Assembly (NCBI RefSeq): GCF_003399765.1
Contig: NZ_NFZV01000009.1
Span: 62,001 to 126,000 of the forward strand
DNA length: 64,000 bases
From: Alkalilimnicola ehrlichii
GTDB lineage: Bacteria; Pseudomonadota; Gammaproteobacteria; Nitrococcales; AK92
Direction: 5' to 3'
The notes under the pieces are model-generated. The model had not been told where the DNA came from. It saw nothing but the letters and a program-made list of their open reading frames with translations, and made no database searches. A program made the position numbers and the translations under genes. Shown here in pieces: positions 54,569-64,000 of the stretch (the first letter of the stretch is position 1; each line of letters begins with the position of its first letter).

Positions 54569-56038
54569 CTTATCGAACCAGGGGCGCGCTTGTTCGAGCT
54601 GGCCGGCGAGCGACAGTAGTTTTCCTTCGTCGCCATGCCCGCCGACAAACTGCACACCGAGCGGTAAGCCGTTGTCGCACCAGTAAAGCGGCACCGACAT
54701 GGCAGGGACGCCGGTCATGTTCGCTAGTTGTGTAAAAGGCGTGGCTGCGAAGTGTTGCAAAGCAACGCGCTCGATTTGACCGCTTTTTACTATTATCTTC
54801 GCCATGCCGATGCGTAGGCTCGCTCGTATGAGTTTTTCTAGCCAGGCAGGTGTTTTATGCTCGCCGATCACGCTGGGCGGCTGCGCCAAGGTGGGGGTTA
54901 GCCAGAAGTCGTAACGGTCGAGGAAGCTATCCAGTGCGAGCATGTAGGCTTGAGCCTGGCTAAGACAGTGTTCGTATTTTTCGACCGTCAGCGCCCGCCC
55001 GACGGCTGCCATCGCGAGGGTATCGGATTCGAAACCGGTTCGATCGGCGCCGGTTTCGAGCTTTGTTTCCTCTATGATCGCTGCGCATTGGCCGAACCAG
55101 ATATACAGCCAATCCATGCACATTTGTTTCATTTCCATCGCCGGTTGCGCTTCTTCGACCTCATGGCCTAGATCGTCCAGCAACGTCGCTGCATCTTCTA
55201 CCGCTTGGATGGCCTCCGAAGCGACCGGGGTGCCGAGCGGAGAGGTTGTGGAGAAGCCGACGACGAGCTTGCCGGGCGGCGTTCGGGCCGCTTCTAGATA
55301 AGAGCGTTTAGGCGGTGCGATATGGAAAAGGCTGCCCGGCTCCGGGCCGTGGGTCAGGTCGAGAATCAAGGCGCTATCGCGTACCGAGCGCGTTAACACA
55401 TGGTTTGTCACCATGCCGTGCATCAGCTCGCTGAGCGTCGGCCCCCAAGGGGTGCGACCGCGTCCCGGTTTGAGACCGAATAAACCGCAGCAAGCGGCCG
55501 GAATACGGATGCTGCCGCCGCCGTCGTTACCGCCTGCAACCGGCACAACGCCGGCAGCGACCATGGCGGCCGAGCCGCCGGAAGAGCCGCCGGGTGTGTG
55601 CTTAAGGTTCCAAGGGTTGCGGCTAGGGCCGAATGCTTCCGGTTCGGTAATACTTTTGACGCCGAACTCCGGCGTATTGGTGCGGCCGAAGGGAACCAAC
55701 CCAGCCGCTTTCCAGCGGCGGACCAGAACGGCATCCTCCGTGGCGCGAATGTCGGCTTCTAGTAATGCTTGACTGCCTCGGTAGTGAGGTGCGCCGGCGA
55801 TTTCCTGAAACAGATCCTTTACCAGCATCGGTACGCCGGCAAGAGGGCCTGTGGTGCCGCCGGCAAGCTGCTCGCGGGCGTGCTCGTAGAGGGGGTGGGT
55901 GAGCGCGTTGAGTTGGCCGTCGACGGCTTCGGCACGCTGGATTGCGATCTCAAGCAGCGCTTCGGCGGATACTTGGCCCGTATTTATCAGCTCAGCCATC
56001 GATATGGCATCGAGCTTGCGGTACTCCTCAAATATCAT
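54542..56038 (-). CDS. Amidase (amidase-signature family)
   Basis: This 498-residue enzyme hydrolyses amide bonds with a Ser-cisSer-Lys triad. Lys lies in GVPMLVKDLFQE (about residue 73), the cis-Ser in GGSSGGSAAMVAAG and the nucleophile Ser in GGNDGGGSIRIPAACCGLFG. The length is usual for the family. The substrate is unknown. It is convergent with the MmyB-like gene. Confidence 0.93.
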   Translation of the reverse strand: MIFEEYRKLDAISMAELINTGQVSAEALLEIAIQRAEAVDGQLNALTHPLYEHAREQLAGGTTGPLAGVPMLVKDLFQEIAGAPHYRGSQALLEADIRATEDAVLVRRWKAAGLVPFGRTNTPEFGVKSITEPEAFGPSRNPWNLKHTPGGSSGGSAAMVAAGVVPVAGGNDGGGSIRIPAACCGLFGLKPGRGRTPWGPTLSELMHGMVTNHVLTRSVRDSALILDLTHGPEPGSLFHIAPPKRSYLEAARTPPGKLVVGFSTTSPLGTPVASEAIQAVEDAATLLDDLGHEVEEAQPAMEMKQMCMDWLYIWFGQCAAIIEETKLETGADRTGFESDTLAMAAVGRALTVEKYEHCLSQAQAYMLALDSFLDRYDFWLTPTLAQPPSVIGEHKTPAWLEKLIRASLRIGMAKIIVKSGQIERVALQHFAATPFTQLANMTGVPAMSVPLYWCDNGLPLGVQFVGGHGDEGKLLSLAGQLEQARPWFDKLPSLGTAG

Positions 56039-56075
56039 TTTCCTGTTATGGTGGTTAGGGCGTGCGAAGCCTAGT

Positions 56076-56105
56076 AGGCTGCTGAAAATGCTTTGTCAGC
56101 AGCCT
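56076..56105. repeat. Perfect 10-base-pair inverted repeat
   Basis: AGGCTGCTGA and TCAGCAGCCT flank 10 bases. It lies between the hybrid kinase stop and the amidase start, and may end the kinase transcript. Similar CAGCAGCC-type sequences also occur at insertion-sequence ends, so a small-element remnant is possible. Confidence 0.4.
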
Positions 56106-56160
56106 TGTATCTCAAAAATTCGTTAGAGTAGTGAGGCGAAGCGGGGTCTATGGTGGCCGA

Positions 56161-59100
56161 TCACCCATGTTTCAGTAGTTCCTCAACCGCAGCGGCGAGG
56201 CGATCTACCGTAAACGGTTTGCGGAGTGTCGGGGCGCTCGTCCAATCGTGTCGGCTGCCGGTATCGTCGGCGTAGCCGGTAACGAGCAGGCAGGGGAGCT
56301 TGGGGTGCAGATCGTGCGCCCGCCGAATGAGTTCTTGGCCGTTCATTTCCGGCATAGCGAAGTCAATCAGCGCAAGGCTCGGCGGTTCTTTCCGTGCAAG
56401 TTTAGCCAGAGCGTCATTCGGCGATCCGACCGCTTCCGGGCTTAGACCCAGCTCATACAACATAGCGACCATGGAGGCGCGAACCTCGGCATCGTCGTCA
56501 ACGACCAGGACTCGGGGTTTATCCCCCTCCCTGCGGGGTTTGACCGGTGCGGAGAAAAACGTTTCCTCGGCAGGTTGTACTGCCGGTTGCTCGGAGCGGG
56601 GAAGGAATAGCCAAACAGTGGTGCCCTCTCCGGGGCGACTGGCAATGCTAGCGGTGCCCCCGAGCTGCTTGGCGAAACCATGTACTTGGCTTAAGCCAAG
56701 CCCGGTACCTTTGCCGACTTCCTTTGTCGTATAAAAGGGATCGAAAGCTTTTGCCACTACTTCCGGGCTCATTCCGGTGCCTGTGTCGGAAATCCGTAGG
56801 CGAACATAGTCGCCGGGCTCCAGATCGGCGGGCAGAGGAGGGGTATCGCTAATGGCATTGCCGGTAGCGATAGTGAGCTTGCCCCCCTCGGTAAGCGCAT
56901 CGCGTGCGTTCATAGCTAGATTGAGAACGGCGTTTTCGAACTGGCCGATATCGGTCATGACCGGCCAGAGCGACTCGTCGAGTTCGAGTTTGAGTTCGAT
57001 GGTCGGCCCCAAGGCGCGCTGCAGCAGTTCGGCGAACGACAGGATGAGCTTGTTGAGATCCGAGGGCTGGGGGCTAGCCTTTGTTTACGCGCAAAGGTAA
57101 GCAGCTGATCCACGAGCTTGGCTCCGCGGCGGGCAGCTTTTAGCGCATTCTCTAGGAGAACCGTTAGCCGTTCGTCCTTGTTTCGGCGCAGGACAAGTTC
57201 CAGACTGGTGATCGTCGCCGCTAGAATATTGTTAAAGTCGTGTGCGACACCGCCGGTGAGCTGGCCCAAGGACTCTATTTTTTGGACCTGAACCAACTGC
57301 TCTTCGGCGTGGCGGCGTTCTTCAACTTCCTCTTTCACCCGCTCTTCCAGAGTCTCGTTGAGTTCGCGTAGTTTTTCTTCAGCCTCCCGGCGATCGGTGA
57401 TATCCATGACCGAGCCGACATAGCCCTCGAACGTACCGTCCGCTGCGAACCGGGGCGTGGCGGCGTCAATCACGCAGCGGTACTCGCCGTCGTGTCGTCG
57501 CAGGCGATAATCGAACCGAAACGACTCTTGCTTGGCGTTGGCTTCGATAAAGCGTTCTCGGCTTCGTATCTTATCGTCGGGATGAACGTAAGTAAGCCAA
57601 TTAAAGCCTAGGCTGTCGGCTGGGTCTTGTCCGGTAAACCGGTACCAGGAGCGGCTGAGGAAGGTGCAGTCGCCACTTTCGTCGGTAAGCCAGATCATGA
57701 CCGGGGCATGGTCTGCCATGTTGCGGAAGCGTGCTTCGCTATCCCGTAAGGTTTGCGTGGTTTTCTCCCGCAATTGAGCCATTGCTAGCGCGTTATTAAC
57801 CCTGGCCGTTAGCTCTTTGGCAGAGAAAGGCTTTACGATGTAGTCGTCCGCGCCGGCAGAAAGCCCTTCCGCGCTGGCCTCTTCTCCTGCCTGTGCCGAT
57901 AGCACAATGACCGGCAAATCGTGTAAAGAGGCATCTTCTCTGATCGTTCGCAGCAGTCGGTAGCCGTCGAGCCGAGGCATCATGACGTCTGTCAGTACCA
58001 AATCGGGTCGTTTGCGACGAATAGCCGCCAGCGCGGCTTCCCCATCCGCGACTGTCTCCACATGGTAGCGGCGCTCCAGCAGGCGACACATGTACTTGCG
58101 CATATCGGCGTTGTCTTCGGCAACCAGAATGCGGGCGTGCTCTAAGGCGGGTATGCCGCCGTCGGCGGCCGGTTCCGTTAGCGGCGATAGCGGTTCCGCC
58201 GTGTCGTCGGCGCCGTCTTGACATAGGCGCTCGGGGTTGGTTAGGAGAACATCGGTTGTGTGCAGGAGGGAGGAGTGTTGTTCTGCCTCCATACATTGCT
58301 CCGCAGGGAGGTGGGCTCTGCCGCGGGGAACCGTGACGGTGAATGTGCTCCCCTTGCGCTCTTCGCTCGTGACGCCGACCTCGCCGCCGTGCAGCCGGAC
58401 CAGCTCCTGCACCAGGGACAAGCCGATACCCGTGCCTTCGAAAGTGCGGCCGCGCTGATCTTTGGTACGATGAAAGCGATCGAAAATGTGCGGGATCTCG
58501 TTGGCCGCTATACCTATTCCCGTATCCGCTACCCGTAGCGCTACCGCATGCGTTGTCGTCTCTAGCCGTACGCGAATTTCACCCTCTTGCGTATACTTAA
58601 AGGCGTTGGAGAGCAAGTTAATGACAATTTTCTCCCACATCTCCTTATCGACCCAAACTGGCTCCGGCAACGGGGCACAGTCCACCTTCAGTTGGATGCC
58701 GACACCGGTACAGGCCGATTGCAGTTGGCTGGCGAGGCCGGCTGTAAACTCGGCCAGATCAACCGGTTGAAAGCATGCCTGGGTGCGTCCCGCTTCAATT
58801 CTACTGAAGTCGAGCAGGTCGTTGACCAGCCGGAGTAAGCGTTGCCCGTTTCGGTAAGCGATATCAACGAGTTCTAGACGGTAGGGGTCGGCGCCTCGAT
58901 CGGGGTTTTTCCGCAGCTCCTCGATCGGGCTCATGAGGAGGGTAAGCGGTGTACGAAACTCATGAGAGATATTGTGGAAGAACGTCGTTTTGGCGCGGTC
59001 CAATTCTTCCAATTCTTCGGCACGCTGTCGCTCTTTTTCTAAATATTGGGCGGTGCCGAGGGTTGTTGTGAGTTGGTCGGCGACTAAGCCAAAAAACGCT

Positions 59101-60095
59101 TCGTAACGGCTTTCCAATTCTCGGCGGGCGCTCATGCCGGCGATCAGATAGCCATGGGGCGGTTGCCCGGCGTGAGCCAGCGGCAGGCAGAGTGCCGCAT
59201 CGGGCGCAATACTCCAGTCGCCGCTGGGCAGCGCGTGCTCGCGCAGCCCGTCTACCTTGACCGGTTGGCCGCGCGCCATGACTTTGCTTAACGGCCAAGG
59301 GGCAGCCTGCCGAGGAGCGAGTAGATCGATACGCGACGGTTTCATCGGGCCGTCATAGTTGTCCAGTCCCGCCGTGGCGACCAAGCGTGCCGCTGCACCG
59401 TCCTCTTCTACGAGATACAGCAAGGCGAAGGGAATGTCGGCAGGGTTCGAGCTAAGGGTACGACAGGCAAGCTCGCCTGCTGCCTGCGGCGTTCTCGTTA
59501 CCGAAGAATGGGTGGCGATATCGCGCAGTAGCTTCATTTCCCGGCGCCGTTGTACCTCCTCGGTAGTCTCCTGGCAGGTGATGAGCACGCCGCCAAGACC
59601 CTTGTCGCCAGGTACCGGGCTATAGGAAAAGGTAAAGTAAGTTTCTTCAAGGAAGCCCTTGCGTTGCATGGGCAGGAGCAAGTGCTCGTTCCAGACGGCC
59701 GGGCCACCGTCGAGAATACTCTCGGCTAATGGCCCGACGATAGGCCAGATCTCCTCCCATACTTTGGCGCCGGGCTCGCCCATGGCGTGGGGGTGCTTGT
59801 CGCCGAGGATAGGACAATAGGCGTCGTTGTAGAGCGATATTAGCTCTTGTCCCCACCACAGGCACATAGGAAAGCGGTTTTCCAAGACGATACCGACGGT
59901 GGTTCGGAGGCTGATCGGCCAATTCTCCGTAGGGCCTAACGCTGTCTTTGACCAATCGATCGATTGAATCAATGCTTTTGTACTGCCTCCCGGTGTTGGA
60001 ACAGCTTTAGATGGCACGGATTCGTTCTCCTGGGTTGTCGCGACAGCAAGGAAGGTTCGGCGGCTTATGGCGGTACCGGTTTGCGCATAGCGCAT
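56161..60095 (-). CDS. Double hybrid sensor histidine kinase (frameshift)
   Basis: The restored protein has 1311 residues. In order it has a PAS domain (WWGQELISLYNDAY), a GAF-like domain, a first kinase (HNISHEFRTPLTLLMSPIEE; ATPase GTGIGLSLVQELV), a receiver (LVLTDVMMPRLDGYRLL), a PAS domain, a coiled coil, a second kinase (GGVAHDFNNIL; ATPase GTGLGLSQVHGF) and a C-terminal receiver (SLALIDFAMPEMNG). The frame breaks at the five-G run 57069-57073; one more base restores LAPQPSDLNKL. The start at 60095 (MRYAQTGTAIS) follows GGAGGCGAAGG. No output domain or partner regulator is adjacent. Confidence 0.87.
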
Positions 60096-60444
60096 TCCTT
60101 CGCCTCCACAAGAAGACGATGGCAGCATTATTCCGGCACCCTGACACCGTTAGTCCATAAAAGCGGGGTTTGGTTCGTCGATTGTATTCGCTAGATAGCC
60201 GGATGATTCAAGCGATTTCCGGCTGGGTGGACTATCGTCTAAAAGTGGAGGAAAGCGATGTCTTGTGGCCGCGCTTTAATACTCCGCAAGCGGAGAAGCT
60301 AATGGTTCAATATCTAATCTTAGGAGGTCTTCTCTTTTCTATAGACTACAGTCAGATAGCCATCTGACTTTGTTGATCTTTAAAAGCTAAAAAAACGATA
60401 ACCGCGCAACGCATTCTTGCGTATGCGATGAGGAGGAGAAAATT
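60096..60444. other. Divergent promoter region of kinase and lipase genes
   Basis: No gene is supported in these 349 bases; a frame at 60170-60367 lacks a ribosome site. A 7-base-pair hairpin (GTCAGAT-AGCC-ATCTGAC, 60351-60368) followed by a T-rich stretch lies ahead of the lipase gene. Confidence 0.5.
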
Positions 60445-61386
60445 ATGAAGATAAAGACGGACAAGCGACTGTGGTCGCTCGGGCTAGTTCTAGCCTTATT
60501 GGTCGTGCTGGGTTGGCAGCCGGCGCATGCAAGCGCTGCCGAAACCAAGCATCCTCTCGTATTGGTTCATGGTCTGGCGGGTTTCGATTCGCTCGCCGGG
60601 GTGTATCAGTACTTCTACGGTATTCCGCGGCGGCTCGAAAGAGAGGGAGCCGAAGTTTTCCTCGTCCAGGTTTCGGCCGCCAATTCGAGCGAATGGCGCG
60701 GCGAGCAGTTGCTGGAGCAGGTCGAAGATATTCTCAGCATCACCGGCGCCGAGAAAGTTAATCTTATCGGCCATAGCCATGGCTCCATGACAGCGCGTTA
60801 TGTTGCCGGCGTACGACCGGATCTCGTCGCCTCGGTGACGTCGGTCGGTGGCGTCAACTGGGGTTCCCGTGTCGCGGATGCGGTGGGCGGCGGTACTAAC
60901 GGAGGGTTTACCGGCGCGGTAATCAACGCCATGGGCGATGCGCTGTTCGGTCTGATCGATCTGCTCTCCTTCGGCTTCAACTCGATCGACACACGAGCCG
61001 CGCTGGCGTCGTTGTCCACCGAGGGAAGTCTCGCCTTTAATCGAAATTTCCCCGCAGGCGTTTCTTCCGAGTATTGCGCGGATAACGGCGAGCATGTGGT
61101 CGATGGCGTTCGTTACTACTCTTGGGGCAGTCGCGGTCATTTGACTAACGGTTTCGACCCTAGCGACTACCTGCTGTTGGCCATGGGTGCTGCATTTCGG
61201 GGAGAGCAGAACGACGGTTTGGTTTCCGTTTGTAGTCAGCAGCTTGGGCAATCGGTGGGTTTCTTCCGGCGGATGAATCATCTCGATCAAGTCAATCAGA
61301 TCGCCGGTTTTACCCCCTTGCTCGGTACTAATCCCAACACTGTATGGCGCAACCACGCTAATCGGCTAAAGAACGACGGGCTTTAA
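60445..61386 (+). CDS. lipA: Secreted triacylglycerol lipase (Pseudomonas family I type)
   Basis: This 313-residue lipase has a signal peptide (cleavage near PAHASA). The mature enzyme begins KHPLVLVHGLAGFDS with the oxyanion HG, has the nucleophile elbow GHSHG (about residue 112), the acid in NDGLVSVCS and the His in RMNHLDQVNQ. Two Cys (SSEYCADNG and SVCSQQ) would form the conserved disulfide. It needs the foldase encoded just downstream and is probably exported by the type II system. A strong AGGAGGAG site precedes the ATG. Confidence 0.95.
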   Translation: MKIKTDKRLWSLGLVLALLVVLGWQPAHASAAETKHPLVLVHGLAGFDSLAGVYQYFYGIPRRLEREGAEVFLVQVSAANSSEWRGEQLLEQVEDILSITGAEKVNLIGHSHGSMTARYVAGVRPDLVASVTSVGGVNWGSRVADAVGGGTNGGFTGAVINAMGDALFGLIDLLSFGFNSIDTRAALASLSTEGSLAFNRNFPAGVSSEYCADNGEHVVDGVRYYSWGSRGHLTNGFDPSDYLLLAMGAAFRGEQNDGLVSVCSQQLGQSVGFFRRMNHLDQVNQIAGFTPLLGTNPNTVWRNHANRLKNDGL

Positions 61387-61422
61387 GACAGCCTACTCGG
61401 TTGGCTTTAGCTGCCCGAGAGT

Positions 61423-61450
61423 GGAAAGCGGCGCTATTGCGCCGCTTTCC
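61423..61450 (+). terminator. Perfect 12-base-pair hairpin between lipase and foldase genes
   Basis: GGAAAGCGGCGC and its complement flank a TATT loop, with only a short T-containing tail. It could partly end transcription after the lipase gene or protect its mRNA, giving more lipase than foldase. Confidence 0.65.
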
Positions 61451-61497
61451 TTGTGCTGAGGCGAATACCGAGCAGCAAGTTTTGCAGGGGGAGGTTT

Positions 61498-62540
61498 ATG
61501 AGGAAGACTCCGTTAGCGTTGGTCGGTGTCGGCCTGATCGCAGGCGTTGCGGTCAGCGTGGGGCTGTTTCGCGGCAGCGATGAGCCTATGTCTGCGGTAA
61601 GCGTCGACCGGCCGGGCGAGGCGCCGGTGTTGGCGGCATCGGGTATCGCGGAAGAAGCGCCAGCGCTCAGTGCCGAGGAGGCCTTTAACGCATTCATGCA
61701 AGCACCGGAACTGCGAGGTGTTGACGTTGCCGGTAGCGTTAATGTGGATGCTAACGGCGCCTTGATTCTGGACCTCGATTTACGCGATCTGATCGATTTC
61801 TTTCTTGCCGGTATCCAAAGCGAAGAGGATTTGCCGCTCGTGCGTACCGCCTTACTCGGGTATTTGCAGTCGCTCGGCCTTGCCAACCCCGTCATCGATG
61901 AAGTGCTCGCGGTCATGGATCGCTATGTCGAATATTTGCTGGCGGCGGAGGCGGCCGATGGGTATGAGACGGATGACCTGGCGCGTCGTCTGGAGAGGCT
62001 ACATCACCTACGGCGGGAAACCCTGGGCCTTGAACTGGCAGAAGCTTTTTTCGCCGAGGAGGAGGCCTATGACCGCTATAGCATTGAGCTACGGCGGATT
62101 CTGGCGGACGCGAGTCTGACGCCGGCGCAGCGTGAGCAGCAGTTGGCGGCGATTGAGGCGTGGTTGCCGGAAACAATCGTGGCGCAACAGCAGCGAGCGG
62201 CCACCATTCATAACACCCGTGAGGAGGTAGCGGTGCTGCGCGAACAGGGTGCCAGCGATACCGAGATCTATCGGTTACGGGCCGAGCGCTTTGGTTCGGA
62301 GGCTGCCGAGCGGCTGGCCCAGCGCGACGCCGAGCGCTCCCAATGGCAGCGCCGTGTGGCTGCGTATCGCACCGAGCGCGATGCAGTACTCAACAATCCA
62401 GGCCTGAGCGACGACGATAAGGAACAGGCCTTACAACGCCTGATGCAGGAGCATTTTCCGAACCCGAAGCGAGACGGCTGCGTGCGCTGGAGCGGATTAA
62501 TGCGGAAGAGCGGGAGAGGCCGGCGGCCGAAGGCGACTAA
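61498..62540 (+). CDS. lifO: Lipase-specific foldase (chaperone), frameshifted near the C-terminus
   Basis: This membrane-anchored steric chaperone folds the lipase in the periplasm. It starts MRKTPLALVGVGLIAG at 61498 behind GGGGGAGG. The N-terminal anchor is residues 6-24. A degenerate foldase motif, LRDLIDFFLAGIQSEE, lies at about 93-108, and long charged helices follow (LTPAQREQQLAAIEAWLPE). One T is missing at 62454-62457. Adding it gives HFSEPEARRLRALERINAEE and a stop at 62540, 347 residues in all, as expected of the family. The unshifted frame runs on antisense to the next gene and is not real. Confidence 0.88.
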
Positions 62541-62551
62541 AAGTCGCCTTC
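62529..62551. terminator. Bidirectional terminator holding both stop codons
   Basis: A perfect 10-base-pair stem (GAAGGCGACT / AGTCGCCTTC) with an AAA loop lies at the junction of two convergent genes. The foldase TAA and the opposing TAG both lie inside it. Confidence 0.75.
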
Positions 62552-63124
62552 CTGCAACAAGCTGTCAGAGGGAGGAACCAAAGTCATCTTCGGGATTCTG
62601 GCGCGGCAATTGCCGTAAACCTGCTCTACCGTCACCAGCACATAGCGCCGTGCGGTCGGCCAGACAGCTTGCATCTCATCCCATCGCTCGATGATTTCCA
62701 CGGCTCCGTTAACACGCGCCCGTAGCCGGTTCTCGAAGTCGATGAACAATATGCCGATATGCGGATTCGTCAGCATATTGCCTAAGGAGTTGAAAAGATT
62801 ATTTCCCTTAAAGTCCGGGAAAACGAGCCGTTTCTCGTCCAATACTTTTAGCAAAGGTAAGGGCTGTCCGGAGGCGTTGTACTCACGGCCTCGAAAACTG
62901 CAATCGCAATCTCCGGCATCGTTGGCCGTGGCGATGAAGAAGAACGGCAAATCCTCGATGAAGGTGCTCATGGAGGTTGGAATGGTCTCGTGAATCATGT
63001 TCGGGAGGTTATGCTCGTTCCAAGCATGTTCCGCTCCAAAGCGCTTCTGCGCCTCGATTTCGCCTCTATGCAGAATATCCTCTACCCGGCGAGACCCGTT
63101 TCGCTTCTTAACCATCCTATCCAC
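62537..63124 (-). CDS. Pyridoxamine 5'-phosphate oxidase-fold flavoprotein
   Basis: This 195-residue protein has a split-barrel FMN-binding fold: FFFIATANDAGDCDCSFRG, RLVFPDFKGNNLFNSLGNM and HIGILFIDF. It is of the type annotated as pyridoxamine oxidase-like, not PdxH itself. The function is unknown. It is convergent with the foldase gene. Confidence 0.85.
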   Translation of the reverse strand: MDRMVKKRNGSRRVEDILHRGEIEAQKRFGAEHAWNEHNLPNMIHETIPTSMSTFIEDLPFFFIATANDAGDCDCSFRGREYNASGQPLPLLKVLDEKRLVFPDFKGNNLFNSLGNMLTNPHIGILFIDFENRLRARVNGAVEIIERWDEMQAVWPTARRYVLVTVEQVYGNCRARIPKMTLVPPSDSLLQEGDF

Positions 63125-63548
63125 TCCATGTGTTTATCGCGTCCGCCGTGGTTGCGGAACTGCGCGGACGCCTTAGGCAGAACGATATTGTGGCAGCGTC
63201 TGCGAAACAAGACCCGCCGACTGCGACAGGTGATCGGCCACTCGCCCGATTAGACTCAAACTAACCTCTTTGTAGTCATGACCAACTAGCGAACCGGCTT
63301 GCTGTTATCGGCAGTAAATTGCGGTGATGGATTGTAACGTTTTGATTGTTTTTGCTTTTATTCGCTGTTTGCAGGTAAGGGCGTGTCGCTACGAATGCTT
63401 ATGCCGCGCCTGTTGACGAGGCAAAGCGTCTGACCGTGTAGCTAAAGTGCCAAAACGTGAAAGCGTGTCATGTTTTGCATCGGTTATGGTATTTGCGGAT
63501 GCTGGGCATCCAACTAATAAAAAAACAAAGGATTGGAGGAGACTCCCA
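63125..63548. other. Divergent promoter region of the polyester-hydrolase-like gene
   Basis: No gene is supported in these 424 bases. The stretch near 63335-63370 is T-rich. GGAGGAG lies 7 bases ahead of the ATG at 63549. Confidence 0.5.
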
Positions 63549-64000
63549 ATGAGTTCAATCATAAAGCGTAAGCTGGCGTCGTTGTTTGCTTTTTCCGCGG
63601 CAATGTTGCTGAGCACCTCTGTATGGTCGATGAATCCGGGCGATGTGCCGGATACATGCGAAGGGGATTGCGGCTATGCCCGTGGCCCGGATCCGACAGA
63701 GTCTTTTCTTGAAGCCGATAGCGGTCCGTACACGATCGCTACCTCTAATGTTAGCTCCTTAGTGCGCGGTTTTGGCGGAGGGACTATCTATTACCCGGTT
63801 AACGCCGAAGGCACGATGGCGGCCATTGTCGTGATTCCGGGCTATATGTCCTATCAGTCCTCGATCTCTTTCTGGGGGCCGCGCTTGGCTTCTCACGGTT
63901 TCGTGGTGATGACGATCGATACCAACCGTATCAGCGATCAGCCGCCTTCCCGTCGCGACCAAATCGAAGCGGCGCTAGAGTACCTGGTCGATCAAAGCAA
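63549..64000 (+). CDS. PETase-like polyester hydrolase / cutinase (partial, 3' end outside window)
   Basis: The first 150 residues are visible. A signal peptide ([20 protein letters not shown], cleavage near SVWS) is followed by an alpha/beta-hydrolase N-terminus close to bacterial PET hydrolases: [50 protein letters not shown], and DQPPSRRDQ. The Tyr in PGY is the oxyanion-hole residue in these enzymes. The catalytic Ser, Asp and His lie beyond the window. It should be secreted and act on polyesters or cutin-like esters. It resembles Ideonella PETase and the Halopseudomonas PE-H type. Confidence 0.9.
   Translation, partial: MSSIIKRKLASLFAFSAAMLLSTSVWSMNPGDVPDTCEGDCGYARGPDPTESFLEADSGPYTIATSNVSSLVRGFGGGTIYYPVNAEGTMAAIVVIPGYMSYQSSISFWGPRLASHGFVVMTIDTNRISDQPPSRRDQIEAALEYLVDQS

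Noticed and set aside
56076-56105. Insertion-sequence end
   Set aside because: The inverted repeat resembles some insertion-sequence termini, but there is no transposase, partner end or target duplication, so it is listed only as a repeat.
60170-60367. 65-residue frame upstream of the lipase gene
   Set aside because: It has no ribosome site, an alternative start only, and no recognisable content.
60496-61356. 286-residue minus-strand open frame
   Set aside because: It is antisense to the lipase gene, which has a signal peptide, catalytic motifs and a strong ribosome site.
62541-62694. C-terminal extension of the foldase frame
   Set aside because: It runs antisense through the next gene and lacks foldase features; the corrected frame stops at 62540.

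Overview
The window comes from a moderately GC-rich gammaproteobacterium, probably marine or halophilic and lipid-using. The signs are a YjgA/DarP protein, RarA, a Pseudomonas-type lipase with its foldase, an RND pump, and many fatty-acid genes. I see no rRNA, tRNA, CRISPR array or intact transposon. Several gene pairs share one layout, a regulator divergent from its likely target: TetR/VOC, GlxA-AraC/HD, LysR/acyl-CoA dehydrogenase and MmyB-like/MFS.

Layout. 1-1757 holds a beta-oxidation multifunctional protein cut by the window edge. 2203-6641 holds two paralogous FN3/jelly-roll lipoproteins on either side of rarA. 7406-13131 holds housekeeping and small genes, an acyl-CoA synthetase and a lytic transglycosylase. 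13216-27545 is the main cluster. 27731-40743 holds regulators, redox and stress enzymes, a siderophore-binding protein and thioesterase/acetyltransferase genes. 40995-44981 holds a radical SAM/metallo-hydrolase pair, a methyltransferase and an AadA-like adenylyltransferase. 45426-49633 is an RND efflux pair. 49944-51904 holds a receiver-CheC protein and a PAS-GGDEF protein. 52099-60095 holds an MFS exporter with its regulator, an amidase and a large hybrid kinase. 60445-64000 holds a lipase, its foldase, a flavin-oxidase-fold protein and the start of a PETase-like polyester hydrolase.

The most interesting system is 13216-27545. A fatty acyl-AMP ligase, an acyl carrier protein, an acyl-ACP dehydrogenase-like protein and an aminotransferase fused to an acyl-ACP-reductase-like domain match, part for part, the cassette that makes the fatty amine tail of tambjamines (TamA/B/T/H). 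No pyrrole or prodiginine genes are present. The cassette sits instead with four membrane desaturases, a ferredoxin reductase and a LuxR-type regulator, as in bacterial alkyne/polyyne clusters. My prediction is a polyunsaturated, possibly acetylenic, long-chain primary amine or a derivative.

A second theme is technical. At least ten otherwise good genes are broken by single-base deletions, almost all in homopolymer runs, and adding the missing base restores a family-consistent protein each time. This points to uncorrected sequencing error more than to real decay. Affected genes are annotated over their full restored span and the indel position is given.
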